Shown in pieces: positions 12,892-23,501 of a DNA stretch of 64,000 nt. The translations under genes were made by a program, and so were the position numbers. Below the pieces are notes generated by a model, which worked only from the letters and a program-made list of their open reading frames with translations, did not search any database and was not told where the DNA came from. Each line of letters starts with the position of its first letter. Position 1 is the first letter of the stretch. Source of the stretch: Paracoccus everestensis (lineage in GTDB: Bacteria > Pseudomonadota > Alphaproteobacteria > Rhodobacterales > Rhodobacteraceae); assembly GCF_021491915.1 (NCBI RefSeq), contig NZ_CP090836.1, positions 1,474,501 to 1,538,500 of the forward strand. The letters run 5' to 3'.

Positions 12892-13512
12892 TCACTCCTC
12901 GGTTGCGGCTTCGGCTTCTTCCTCGTCACCGCCCGAGCGCAGCGCAGAGGGGGCGGCGATGTTGGCAATCACGAAGTTGCGGTCGATGGTCGGCTTCGCG
13001 CCTTCGGGCAGCTTCACGTCCTCGATATGGATCGTGTCGCCGACGTTCAGGCCTTCCAGATCGACGGTGATGTGATCGGGGATGTCACCCGCCGTCACGA
13101 CCAACTCGACCTCGGGGCGCACCGTCACCAGCGTGCCGCCGCGCTTGAGGCCGGGGCATTTGTCGTGGTTGATGAAGTCCACGTGGATGAACAGGTTCAC
13201 CTTGGACGTGCGGCGCAGGCGCATGAAGTCGATATGGATCGGCAGATCCTTGACGACATCCTTTTGCACGCCGCGGCAGATGACGCGCACGTCTTCCTGG
13301 CCTTCAACCTGAAGGTTGAACAGCGTGGACATGAAGCGACCGGCGCGCAGTTGCGTCAGCAGCTTGTTGAAGTCGAACTGCACGTTGACCGGGTCTTTGC
13401 CGTCGCCATAGACGACTCCGGGTACCTTACCGTCGCGGCGAGCTTGGCGGGCGGCCCCCTTGCCTGACCCCGCGCGCGGCTCGGCCACCAGATCAGGGAT
13501 CTCTTTGGCCAT
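12892..13512 (-). CDS. rplY: 50S ribosomal protein L25 (Ctc form)
   Basis: This 206-residue protein is the long Ctc-type L25: an N-terminal 5S rRNA-binding domain (about 1-95), the conserved HIDFMR at about 92-97, a beta-rich C-terminal domain and an acidic tail. It binds 5S rRNA in the large subunit. The next gene in the usual alphaproteobacterial order, pth, is not here; trmFO follows on the same strand after a terminator. The 65 bases between its start and lldD hold only a probable promoter. Confidence 0.95.
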   Translation of the reverse strand: MAKEIPDLVAEPRAGSGKGAARQARRDGKVPGVVYGDGKDPVNVQFDFNKLLTQLRAGRFMSTLFNLQVEGQEDVRVICRGVQKDVVKDLPIHIDFMRLRRTSKVNLFIHVDFINHDKCPGLKRGGTLVTVRPEVELVVTAGDIPDHITVDLEGLNVGDTIHIEDVKLPEGAKPTIDRNFVIANIAAPSALRSGGDEEEAEAATEE

Positions 13513-13577
13513 GATATTTTCCTAACTCAGTTGTGGACGCCGCCATCCTCCAAGGGTGCATGGCAGCAGGTCGCGGC

Positions 13578-14786
13578 CTATACGGCAACAGGGGCGATTT
13601 GTGAAGCCCTCATCGGCGCCTGCACGTCGTATTCGTCCAGGAAGCCCTGAGGGATCATCACGTTCTGCGGCCCGATGTCCTTGACGTTGCGTTCGCCGCA
13701 CAGCGCCATGCTGATGTCCAGTTCCTTGCGAATGATTTCCAGCGCCTTGGTGACGCCCGCCTCGCCCATCGCGCCAAGACCATGAAGCCAGGCCCGCCCG
13801 ATCCAGGTCGAATGCGCCCCAAGCGCAAGCGCCTTCAGCACGTCCTGGCCCGACCGGATGCCGCCGTCCATGTGGATCTCGACCCGGTCGCCCACGGCCT
13901 TGACGATATGCGGCAGCATCCTGATCGAGGACAAGGCCCCGTCAAGTTGCCGTCCGCCATGGTTGGACACGATGATCGCGTCGGCCCCGAAATCGGCGGC
14001 AATGCGGGCATCATCGGGATCCAGCACCCCTTTCAGGATCAGCTTGCCGCCCCACAGATCGCGGATCCGCGCGATCTTGTCCCAGTCCAGCCGTTCGTCG
14101 AATTGTTCGGCGGTCCAGCTCATCAAGGACGAGGTGTCGCCGACGCCCTTGGCATGGCCCACGATATTGCCAAAGCCGCGCCGCCTGGTTTGCAGCATCC
14201 CCATGCCCCACCGCCAACGGAAGGCAAGATCCAGCAGCGTTGGCAAGGTCAGCTTGGGCGGGGCGGACAGGCCGTTCTTCAGATCCTTGTGCCGCTGGCC
14301 CAGGATTTGCAGATCCAGCGTCAGCACCAGGGCGCTGCAATTGGCCTTTTTCGCGCGCTCGATGATGGCGGCCAGGAAATCCTGGTCCTTCATGACGTAA
14401 AGCTGGAACATGAAGGGTTTGGTCGTATGTTCCGCCACATCCTCGATCGAGCAGATCGACATCGTGGACAGGCAGAAGGGCACCCCGAACTTTTCCGCCG
14501 CGCGGGCCGCATGGATTTCTCCGTCCGCGTGCTGCATCCCCGTCATTCCCACGGGGGCCAGGGCCACGGGCATGGCTGCGGGCAGACCTACGACGTCGGA
14601 TGCCGTGCTGCGGTTCGACATATCCACGGCCACCTTTTGCCGCAGCTTCAGCCGGGCAAAGTCGGTCGTGTTTTCCCGGAAGGTTTGTTCGGTATAGCTG
14701 CCTGATTCCGCATAATCATAGAACATCCGGGGCGCGCGGGCGCGGTGCATCCGCTTCAGATCCTCGATCGAGGTGATGACTGGCAT
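13578..14786 (-). CDS. lldD: FMN-dependent alpha-hydroxyacid (L-lactate) dehydrogenase
   Basis: This 402-residue TIM-barrel flavoprotein oxidises L-lactate or a related 2-hydroxyacid to the keto acid, passing electrons to the membrane chain. It has the catalytic His276 and Arg279 in SNHGGRQLDG and the FMN-phosphate loop DGGIRSGQDVLKALALGA. The start at 14786 is chosen because of a GGAG 9 bases upstream; an in-frame ATG at 14810 is possible. The family includes mandelate and glycolate oxidases, so the substrate is an inference from overall similarity. No lactate permease is adjacent. Confidence 0.85.
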   Translation of the reverse strand: MPVITSIEDLKRMHRARAPRMFYDYAESGSYTEQTFRENTTDFARLKLRQKVAVDMSNRSTASDVVGLPAAMPVALAPVGMTGMQHADGEIHAARAAEKFGVPFCLSTMSICSIEDVAEHTTKPFMFQLYVMKDQDFLAAIIERAKKANCSALVLTLDLQILGQRHKDLKNGLSAPPKLTLPTLLDLAFRWRWGMGMLQTRRRGFGNIVGHAKGVGDTSSLMSWTAEQFDERLDWDKIARIRDLWGGKLILKGVLDPDDARIAADFGADAIIVSNHGGRQLDGALSSIRMLPHIVKAVGDRVEIHMDGGIRSGQDVLKALALGAHSTWIGRAWLHGLGAMGEAGVTKALEIIRKELDISMALCGERNVKDIGPQNVMIPQGFLDEYDVQAPMRASQIAPVAV

Positions 14787-14842
14787 GGCGCTACTCCGCA
14801 GATTGGTCAAATTTCTTTACCAGAGCCGCAGGCGATCGGCAA

Positions 14843-15091
14843 TCATTGCTGCGCGCGGATGCGCGCCAGGGTTTCGGGCTCGATCACCGGGCTGCGCAGG
14901 GCATCGGCGCGCCGCCGCAGCGCATCTGCCCGGGCCTCGGCCTCGGCATCGACGGCTGCCTGGGGCGCATAGTCGGGCAGGGCGGGTTCGGCCAGGATTT
15001 CGTCGGTCGGCAGCAACCGGGGATAAGGCTCTGCATCGCCCGTGCAGGCGGATAGGATCGCGGCGCAGGTCAGGATCAGGGCGTGTTTCAT
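14843..15091 (-). CDS. small predicted lipoprotein
   Basis: This 82-residue protein has an N-terminal hydrophobic signal ending in the lipobox LSAC, with Cys at residue 16. The remainder is acidic and alanine/arginine-rich, with a likely helix EAEARADALRRRADAL. I do not recognise a family. It is divergent from the TetR gene, with 75 bases between the starts. An upstream in-frame ATG at 15127 would bury the signal, so 15091 is preferred. Confidence 0.65.
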   Translation of the reverse strand: MKHALILTCAAILSACTGDAEPYPRLLPTDEILAEPALPDYAPQAAVDAEAEARADALRRRADALRSPVIEPETLARIRAQQ

Positions 15092-15166
15092 GGCGCCATG
15101 ATTACGGCGGGGCTGACTGCGGGGCAACAGACTTTCCCGCCGCCGCCGCGCGCGCTAGAAGACCCC

Positions 15167-15751
15167 ATGGCCCGCACCCAAGGTTCCCGTGCCGATGTCA
15201 CCGGCCCCCTGATCCGCACCCATGCCCGCCGCCTGTTCGCGCGGCAGGGCTTTGCTGCCGTATCCATGCGCCAGATCGCATCGGCCGTTGGGGTGCAGGC
15301 AGGGGCGCTCTATGCCTATACCCCCGACAAGCAGGCGCTGCTGTTCGACCTGCTGGAAGCCCATATGCAGGAACTGCTGGGCGCTTGGACCGATGTTCCC
15401 GGCGATCCCCTGGCGCGGCTGGAACATTTCGTCCGCTTTCACATCGACACCAGCCTGGATCACGCCGACGCGGTGTTCCTGTCCTATATGGAACTGCGCA
15501 ACCTCACGCCCGACAATTTCGCCCGGATTGCTGCCCTGCGCGGCGAATACGAGGCGGCGTTGGAATCCATCCTGCGTGACGGGGTGGCGGCGGGCGTGAT
15601 GCGCCTTGACGATCCAAGGCTTGCGACCATGGCGCTGATTGCCATGCTGACAGGAGTGACCAACTGGTACCGCGAGGGGGGGCGCCTGGACCGCCGCCGG
15701 ATCGGCGACATCTATTGGGGCCTTGCGCGGGGGGCTGTCGGCGCGCATTGA
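15167..15751 (+). CDS. TetR/AcrR-family transcriptional regulator
   Basis: The 194-residue protein has a TetR helix-turn-helix at about residues 15-60 (SMRQIASAVGVQAGALYAYTPDKQALL) and a helical ligand-binding domain with a TetR-type C-terminal dimer region. It starts at the ATG at 15167, since the open frame before it is not protein-like. It is divergent from a small lipoprotein gene, the most obvious target, and precedes dnaG. The effector cannot be predicted. Confidence 0.88.
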   Translation: MARTQGSRADVTGPLIRTHARRLFARQGFAAVSMRQIASAVGVQAGALYAYTPDKQALLFDLLEAHMQELLGAWTDVPGDPLARLEHFVRFHIDTSLDHADAVFLSYMELRNLTPDNFARIAALRGEYEAALESILRDGVAAGVMRLDDPRLATMALIAMLTGVTNWYREGGRLDRRRIGDIYWGLARGAVGAH

Positions 15752-15783
15752 CGCTGATGCCCGCCAAGCCCGATAATCACCCC

Positions 15784-17667
15784 ATGAGTCTTCCCCCCGG
15801 CTTTCTTGACGAGATTCGCAACCGTGTCCCGATCAGCCGCGTGATCGGGAAGAAGGTCGTGTGGGATCTGCGCAAGTCGAACCAGGCGCGCGGCGACTGG
15901 TGGGCGCCTTGCCCGTTCCACCAGGAAAAATCCGCAAGTTTTCATTGCGATGACCAAAAGGGCTTTTACTACTGCTTTGGCTGTCATGCCAAAGGCGACG
16001 TGCTGACCTTCCTGAAGGAAGCCGACGGGATGGAGTTCATCGAGGCCGTCAAGCTGCTGGCGGCCGAGGCTGGGCTTCAGATGCCGGAACCCGACCCCCG
16101 TGCCCGCGAAAGGACCGACCGGCGCACCCGTCTGCTGGAGGTGACCGAGGCTACCTGCCGCTGGTTCCGCCTGCAATTGCAGACAGGTGCCGCCGCCGAG
16201 GCGCGAGACTATCTGGCCCGGCGCCGCCTGGATCAAGCGGCCCTGGAGAGATTCGAGATCGGCTTTGCCCCCGACAGCCGCACTGCGCTGACCAGTGCCT
16301 TGCGCGACAAGGGCTTTGACGAATCGCTGATCGTCGAATCGGGGATGTCGGCCAGGCCGGACAATGGCGGCGCGGCCTATGACCGGTTCCGCGGCCGCAT
16401 CATCTTTCCGATCCGCGACGGGCAGGGACGCTGCATTGGTTTCGGCGGCCGCGCGATGGATCCGAATGCGCGGGCAAAATACCTCAACAGCCCGGAAACG
16501 CCGCTGTTCGACAAGGGACGCAACCTTTACAACCTTGGTCCTGCCCGCGCGGCGGTTGCCAAGGGTCAGCGGTTGATCGTGGCCGAGGGCTATATGGACG
16601 TGATCGCCCTGGTCCGTGCGGGGTTCGAGGGCGCCGTGGCCCCTCTGGGCACCGCCATTACCGAGGATCAGTTGCGCCTGATGTGGCGCGTTTCGCCCGA
16701 ACCGGTGATTGCGCTTGACGGAGATGCGGCGGGACAGCGTGCGGCGCAGCGGCTGATCGACCTTGCCTTGCCCATGACCGGGCCGGGACAGGCGTTGCGG
16801 TTCGTTATTCTTCCCGCAGGTCAGGATCCCGACGATCTGATCAAGGCGGCGGGACCGGGCGCCATGGGCGTGCTTCTGGATGGTGCACGTCCCTTGGCCG
16901 ATCTTTTGTGGTCGCGCGAAACCGAAGGTCAAAGCTTTGACAGCCCCGAACGCAAGGCGGCCCTGGACAAGCGGCTGGCGGATGCGGTCGCGAAAATCCC
17001 GGATGAACGGACACGGAATCATTACACCGAGGAGTTCCGGCGCAAGCGGTGGGAACTGTTTGGCAACAGTGCGCGCCGGGGGGATCGAAAGTTCAACGGT
17101 CGGGGCGGCGCGAAAAACCAACGCCCTGCGCTGCCTATTTCCGTCACCCCCATCGATCCTTTGGCCGCCGGCATCCTGCTGGAAGGCGCTAGCCTGCTGA
17201 TCTGCGCGTTGCATCCCGAACTGATCGAACAGGTGGAAACGCGTTTGGAACGTCTGGCACCCCAACACCCGGAACGCGCGGCCCTGCTGTTCGATCTGCT
17301 GAGCAATACCCGAAGCATCTTGGGCAAGCGCGGCCTTGAAACACTGCAGGCCGATCCCAACTTGATCCCGATGCAAATAGCCGAGAAGACCCCGGCCGAG
17401 GCATCCGCCTATCTGCACGAGGCACTGGATCGCCTGGAAGCTAGGAAGATTTCAGAAAAGGAAATCCTGCGGGCAGAGAATGAAATAAGCGGCGAGGCCG
17501 ACGAAGGACTGACTTGGCGCTTTCGGCAGATAGGACAAGCGCGTCACCGGATCGAAAGGTTCGATGACGACGACGCAATGGATTTGGACAAGGATCAGAA
17601 GGCCTTGTCCGACCAGTTGTCGCAGTTTGTCGATGGCCAAATCTGGCGCAAACCGCCGCGCCGCTGA
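15784..17667 (+). CDS. dnaG: DNA primase DnaG
   Basis: DnaG makes RNA primers for replication. The 627-residue protein has the CHC2 zinc finger (Cys43, His46, Cys64, Cys67), the RNA-polymerase core, the TOPRIM motifs VAEGYMDVIA and ALDGDAAGQ, and a C-terminal helicase-binding region. The ATG at 15784 puts the normal SLPPGFLDEIR opening at the N-terminus. It precedes rpoD, as in the macromolecular-synthesis operon, but rpsU is absent and 141 bases with several GANTC sites lie between the two. Confidence 0.97.
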   Translation: MSLPPGFLDEIRNRVPISRVIGKKVVWDLRKSNQARGDWWAPCPFHQEKSASFHCDDQKGFYYCFGCHAKGDVLTFLKEADGMEFIEAVKLLAAEAGLQMPEPDPRARERTDRRTRLLEVTEATCRWFRLQLQTGAAAEARDYLARRRLDQAALERFEIGFAPDSRTALTSALRDKGFDESLIVESGMSARPDNGGAAYDRFRGRIIFPIRDGQGRCIGFGGRAMDPNARAKYLNSPETPLFDKGRNLYNLGPARAAVAKGQRLIVAEGYMDVIALVRAGFEGAVAPLGTAITEDQLRLMWRVSPEPVIALDGDAAGQRAAQRLIDLALPMTGPGQALRFVILPAGQDPDDLIKAAGPGAMGVLLDGARPLADLLWSRETEGQSFDSPERKAALDKRLADAVAKIPDERTRNHYTEEFRRKRWELFGNSARRGDRKFNGRGGAKNQRPALPISVTPIDPLAAGILLEGASLLICALHPELIEQVETRLERLAPQHPERAALLFDLLSNTRSILGKRGLETLQADPNLIPMQIAEKTPAEASAYLHEALDRLEARKISEKEILRAENEISGEADEGLTWRFRQIGQARHRIERFDDDDAMDLDKDQKALSDQLSQFVDGQIWRKPPRR

Positions 17668-17679
17668 CCACTTACGGCT

Positions 17680-17784
17680 GATTCGCGGCTTGTACGAATC
17701 AGGCGCGTCGCGTGCCCTTTGATTCGGGGGTTGGCCACGCTAAATATGGAACAGATTTTCAGTGATTCGCCGTTTCCGCGAATC
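17680..17784 (+). promoter_or_regulatory. cluster of five GANTC sites in two inverted repeats upstream of rpoD
   Basis: Five GANTC sites occur at 17680, 17696, 17721, 17764 and 17780. Four of them form two inverted repeats: CTGATTCG/CGAATCAG with a 9-base loop (17678-17702) and GATTCGC/GCGAATC with a 7-base loop (17764-17784). GANTC is the CcrM methylation target in Alphaproteobacteria. By base composition I expect fewer than one such site in this spacer. Methylation-sensitive control of rpoD is an inference. Confidence 0.55.
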
Positions 17785-17808
17785 GCCGCCTGAAGAAGGG
17801 AGCCGTTG

Positions 17809-19782
<1,974 letters not shown>

Positions 19783-19887
19783 CCTTTAATCCACGGCCTT
19801 GCCGTCATGGGCGGGGTCGTGGGCCACGCTGCTTGCAAGTTCGGCACAAACCATGAACACTATCCCTGATTGTTCGTGAGGGCGCCG

Positions 19888-21318
19888 ATGCCAAGCCTGC
19901 TTGAAGACCCTGCCGTCCTTCGCATCCTGTTGATTGCCGTCGTGGCAATGCTGGCGACCCTGTCCGTTCTGGCGATGGGCTGGCGAAAGGCCCGTCATTC
20001 AGCGGAAACCCGCGCCTCTGATCTCGCATTGCAGTTGTCCGCCTTGGGCGAGGAGTCTCGGGCCTTGGCGCTCCGCGCGGGTCAGCACGAAGCCCGGCTT
20101 GACGGCCAGTCCGCGCGCCTCTCCGAACTGTCCGAGGAACGCGACGGGCTTGCCGACGCCCTGCACCAAGCCCGGCAACAACTGGCCGCGTCCCGCACCG
20201 AACTGGCCGAGGCGCGGCTGCGCGCCGAAAAGGACGGCGAGGCTGCGGCTCGTGAAATCCTGACCCTGCGCGAATTGCGCGCGGAAATGACCGATCAGTT
20301 CAGGCTGATGGCGACGGAAACCCTTCGCGTCCAGCAGGGGGATCTGCAAAAGGCCCAGGGCGAACAACTGTCCGCTCTGCTGAACCCGTTCCGTGAACAA
20401 GTACATCGGTTCCAGACGGAATTGCAAGCCAGAAACAAGGTCTTGGACGAGGAAGGTGCAAGACTGCGCGAACAGATCGTCTTTCTGCACCAGCGATCCG
20501 AGGATATCTCTCGCGAGGCGGTGAACCTGACCCGTGCCCTGAAAGGCGACAAGCAACGGCAGGGCGCCTGGGGCGAGATGGTGCTGGAACGGTTGCTGGA
20601 GGATTCGGGCCTGATCGCGGGCACCCATTACGACACCCAATCCAGTTGGACGGACGAGGACGGCAAGCGGTGGCGTCCCGACGTGGTGGTCAGGATGCCG
20701 CGCGCCAAGGTCATGGTGATCGACAGCAAGGTGTCGCTGAACGATTACGAGACTGCGGTCAACGCCGAGGATCCGGCCGAGGTTCAGGCTGCCCTGCGCC
20801 GCCACGTTGCCGCAGTCCGCAACCATGTGGTGACGCTGGGCGATAAGGGCTATCACCGGATGGACGACGGATCGGTCGATTACGTCCTGATGTTCATCCC
20901 CATCGAAGGCGCCCTTTCCGAAGCGTTGCGGGCCGATCCGACGCTGGCCAGCTTTGCCATGGAACGCCGCGTGGGCCTGACGACGCCCACGACCCTGATG
21001 CTGACCCTGCGCACCATCGAGCATATCTGGGCCGTCGAGCGGCGAGAGGCGAATGCGACCGAGATCGCCAAGCGTGCGGGCCAGCTTTACGACAAGGTGG
21101 CTGGCTTCGTGGAATCCATGGAAGGCGTGGGCCGCGCCCTGGACCAGGCAGGCCGGGCGCATGGGCAGGCCATGGACCGGCTGTGCCGGGGATCGGGCAA
21201 TGTCATTCGCCAGGTCGAGATGTTGCGCGAATTGGGCGCGCGGACCCAAAAGCGCATCGAAACCAGCCATGACGACGATAATGCCTTCCGGCTGGAGCCG
21301 CCGGAGGCTGCCGAATGA
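19888..21318 (+). CDS. rmuC: DNA recombination protein RmuC
   Basis: RmuC limits rearrangement at inverted repeats and has a PD-(D/E)XK nuclease-like domain. The 476-residue protein has an N-terminal transmembrane segment (about 8-30), a long coiled coil (about 35-200) and the conserved domain from about 210, including QGAWGEMVLERLLEDSGL and the VVRMPRAKVMVIDSKVSL core. Starts at 19876 (GTG) or 19888 (ATG) are both possible. Its stop overlaps the next start as ATGA. The 105 bases before it hold no clear regulatory site. Confidence 0.92.
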   Translation: MPSLLEDPAVLRILLIAVVAMLATLSVLAMGWRKARHSAETRASDLALQLSALGEESRALALRAGQHEARLDGQSARLSELSEERDGLADALHQARQQLAASRTELAEARLRAEKDGEAAAREILTLRELRAEMTDQFRLMATETLRVQQGDLQKAQGEQLSALLNPFREQVHRFQTELQARNKVLDEEGARLREQIVFLHQRSEDISREAVNLTRALKGDKQRQGAWGEMVLERLLEDSGLIAGTHYDTQSSWTDEDGKRWRPDVVVRMPRAKVMVIDSKVSLNDYETAVNAEDPAEVQAALRRHVAAVRNHVVTLGDKGYHRMDDGSVDYVLMFIPIEGALSEALRADPTLASFAMERRVGLTTPTTLMLTLRTIEHIWAVERREANATEIAKRAGQLYDKVAGFVESMEGVGRALDQAGRAHGQAMDRLCRGSGNVIRQVEMLRELGARTQKRIETSHDDDNAFRLEPPEAAE

Positions 21319-21737
21319 ACCGCATCTTCACCATTGGGACGCACGGCCCCGCCTGTCACGATTTCACCCGGGACGTTGCGGCCTGGCTGTCCGACCTGGG
21401 TGCCGGGGACGGGCTGCTGACCCTGATGGTGCGTCATACGTCCTGTTCGCTGTTGATCCAGGAAAATGCCGATCCCGATGTGCAGACCGACCTGCTGGGC
21501 TGGCTTGACCGCATTGCACCGCCCGCCGATCACCCGACCATGTCATGGCTGCGCCATCGCGACGAAGGCCCTGACGATATGCCGGCCCACCTGAAGGCGG
21601 CGGTGCTGCCCGTCAGCCTACAAATCCCGGTGGCCGGGGGCCGGATGATGCTGGGCACCTGGCAGGGCGTCTATCTGGTCGAACACCGCCGGGCGGCCCA
21701 CAGGCGAGAGGTTGCAGCCCTGTTCCAAGGCAATTGA
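21315..21737 (+). CDS. YjbQ/UPF0047-family protein
   Basis: This 140-residue protein matches the YjbQ family: a trimeric jelly-roll fold with the conserved MVRHTSCSLLIQENADP block near residues 38-54 and the GTWQGVYLVEHR motif near the end. Members have weak thiamine-phosphate synthase activity in vitro, but the cell role is unknown. It overlaps the rmuC stop (ATGA), so both are made from one transcript. Confidence 0.88.
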   Translation: MNRIFTIGTHGPACHDFTRDVAAWLSDLGAGDGLLTLMVRHTSCSLLIQENADPDVQTDLLGWLDRIAPPADHPTMSWLRHRDEGPDDMPAHLKAAVLPVSLQIPVAGGRMMLGTWQGVYLVEHRRAAHRREVAALFQGN

Positions 21738-21857
21738 CCCCGAGGCATTCCCGTCACAGCCCACCCCAGGAACATTTTGTGCCTCGCCGATAATACTACC
21801 CAAATCCTGCCGATATCCTATAGTGCTGGTGATTGTCGGGGCGAAGGGGACAACTGG

Positions 21858-22322
21858 ATGCGCTGCCCGTTTTGCGGAAATGTCGATACCCAGGTCAAGG
21901 ATTCACGCCCCGCCGAAGACAATGTGGCCATTCGCCGCCGCCGTTTCTGCCCCGCCTGCGGGGGCCGGTTCACGACCTATGAAAGGGTGCAGCTGCGCGA
22001 TCTGGTCGTCGTCAAGTCCAGCGGCCGGAGAGAGGATTTCGACCGCGACAAGCTGGCCCGCTCCATCCGCATCGCCATGCAAAAACGCCCGGTGGAACCC
22101 GAGCGTATTGAACAGATGATCAGCGGCATTGTCCGGCGCCTGGAAAGCACGGGCGAAACCGACATCCCCTCCAAGATGATCGGAGAGATCGTGATGGAAT
22201 CCCTGTCGCGCATCGATAATGTCGCCTATGTCCGCTTTGCCAGCGTTTACAAGAACTTCCAGGACGCGGACGATTTCGACAAGTTTGTGTCAGAACTGCG
22301 CCCCGTGCCCGGCAACGACTGA
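21858..22322 (+). CDS. nrdR: transcriptional repressor NrdR
   Basis: NrdR senses ATP and dATP and represses ribonucleotide reductase genes. The 154-residue protein has a zinc ribbon (Cys3, Cys6, Cys31, Cys34) and an ATP-cone (about 46-136). The ATG at 21858 is chosen because the zinc ribbon must begin at residue 1-3. The 120-base upstream spacer is AT-richer and probably holds the promoter. ribD follows after one base, the usual alphaproteobacterial pairing. Confidence 0.96.
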   Translation: MRCPFCGNVDTQVKDSRPAEDNVAIRRRRFCPACGGRFTTYERVQLRDLVVVKSSGRREDFDRDKLARSIRIAMQKRPVEPERIEQMISGIVRRLESTGETDIPSKMIGEIVMESLSRIDNVAYVRFASVYKNFQDADDFDKFVSELRPVPGND

Positions 22323-22323
22323 C

Positions 22324-23334
22324 GTGACCCCTGCGGAAGACCTGTGCCACATGGCCCATGCCCTGCGCCTTGCGCGGCGAGGACTTGGCAATGTCTGGCC
22401 CAATCCGGCGGTTGGCTGCGTGGTCGTGCAGGGCACGCGTATTGTGGGGCGGGGTTGGACCCAGCCCGGCGGGCGCCCCCATGCAGAACGAATGGCCCTG
22501 GACCAGGCCGGCCCCTTGGCGCGAGGGGCGACGGCCTATGTCACGCTGGAACCCTGCGCCCATCATGGGCGGACGCCGCCTTGCGCGGACGGCCTTGTGG
22601 CGGCGGGAATTGCCCGCGTCGTGTCCGCCATGACCGATCCCGATCCGCGCGTCGCCGGACGCGGGCACCGGATCCTGCAGGATGCAAGGATCGCGGTGAC
22701 CATGGGCATCCGGCAGGTCGAAGCGCAGGAACTGCAGGCGGGGTTCCTGTCGCGCGTCCTGACCGGGCGGCCTTTCGTGACGCTGAAGCTGGCGACCAGC
22801 TTTGACGGCCGTATCGCCACGGCCAGCGGTGAAAGCCAGTGGATCACCGGTCCGCAAGCGCGGCTGCACGTTCATGCCATGCGGATGATCCATGATGCGG
22901 TAATGGTGGGAGGAAACACCGCCCGTGCCGACCGTCCGTCGCTGAACGTGCGCGGGCTGACCACGCCCCGGCAGCCGGTACGCGTGGTGCTGTCCTCGGC
23001 ACCCTTGCCCGATCTGCCCGGGGAAGGCCCGATGCACGGCGCCTTGTTGCGGATCGACGCCCCCCCGCAGGATGCCCTTGCGCAGCTTGCGCAGAAGGGC
23101 ATTACACGGGTGTTCTGCGAAGGCGGAGGGGTTCTGGCTGCGTCCCTGTTGCAGGCGGGGCTGGTCGATCAGGTGATCGGTTATACCGCCGGGATCGTTC
23201 TGGGCGGGGACGGCCGGACGGCTGTTGGCCCGATGCCGCTTGCGCACCTGTCCGACGCCCCCCTTTTTCGCCTGGTCGAGACGCGGCGCCTGGGCGACGA
23301 CCTGTTCCACCGCTGGCGACGCGTCACAGGATGA
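22324..23334 (+). CDS. ribD: bifunctional riboflavin deaminase/reductase RibD
   Basis: RibD carries out the second and third steps of riboflavin synthesis. The N-terminal deaminase has the zinc motif HAE in RPHAERMAL and the cysteines of EPCAHHGRTPPC; the C-terminal reductase domain begins near residue 150 (RPFVTLKLATSFDGRIA). A GTG at 22324, one base after nrdR, gives 336 residues; an ATG at 22351 would give 327. The usual downstream ribE/ribBA/ribH genes are absent. The 167 bases after the stop, up to 23501, show no FMN riboswitch, terminator or gene. Confidence 0.93.
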   Translation: MTPAEDLCHMAHALRLARRGLGNVWPNPAVGCVVVQGTRIVGRGWTQPGGRPHAERMALDQAGPLARGATAYVTLEPCAHHGRTPPCADGLVAAGIARVVSAMTDPDPRVAGRGHRILQDARIAVTMGIRQVEAQELQAGFLSRVLTGRPFVTLKLATSFDGRIATASGESQWITGPQARLHVHAMRMIHDAVMVGGNTARADRPSLNVRGLTTPRQPVRVVLSSAPLPDLPGEGPMHGALLRIDAPPQDALAQLAQKGITRVFCEGGGVLAASLLQAGLVDQVIGYTAGIVLGGDGRTAVGPMPLAHLSDAPLFRLVETRRLGDDLFHRWRRVTG

Positions 23335-23501
23335 AGCAGTCCCTTAACGGCTATAAACCTCGTCGCCTTCACGGCAACAGCCGGATTTGCCGCGCCGCTG
23401 GCTGAGAACGCTGACCCTGACGCTTGATCAGATCAACGAGGGGGTTCGACCTGCTTGATCGGGGGCGAGGCGATCCGCCAAGTCGTGCTGTTCGAATGTC
23501 C

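Noticed and set aside
23335..23501. FMN riboswitch near ribD
   Set aside because: I looked for the conserved RFN-element core and found none; the gene order also puts nrdR directly upstream of ribD.
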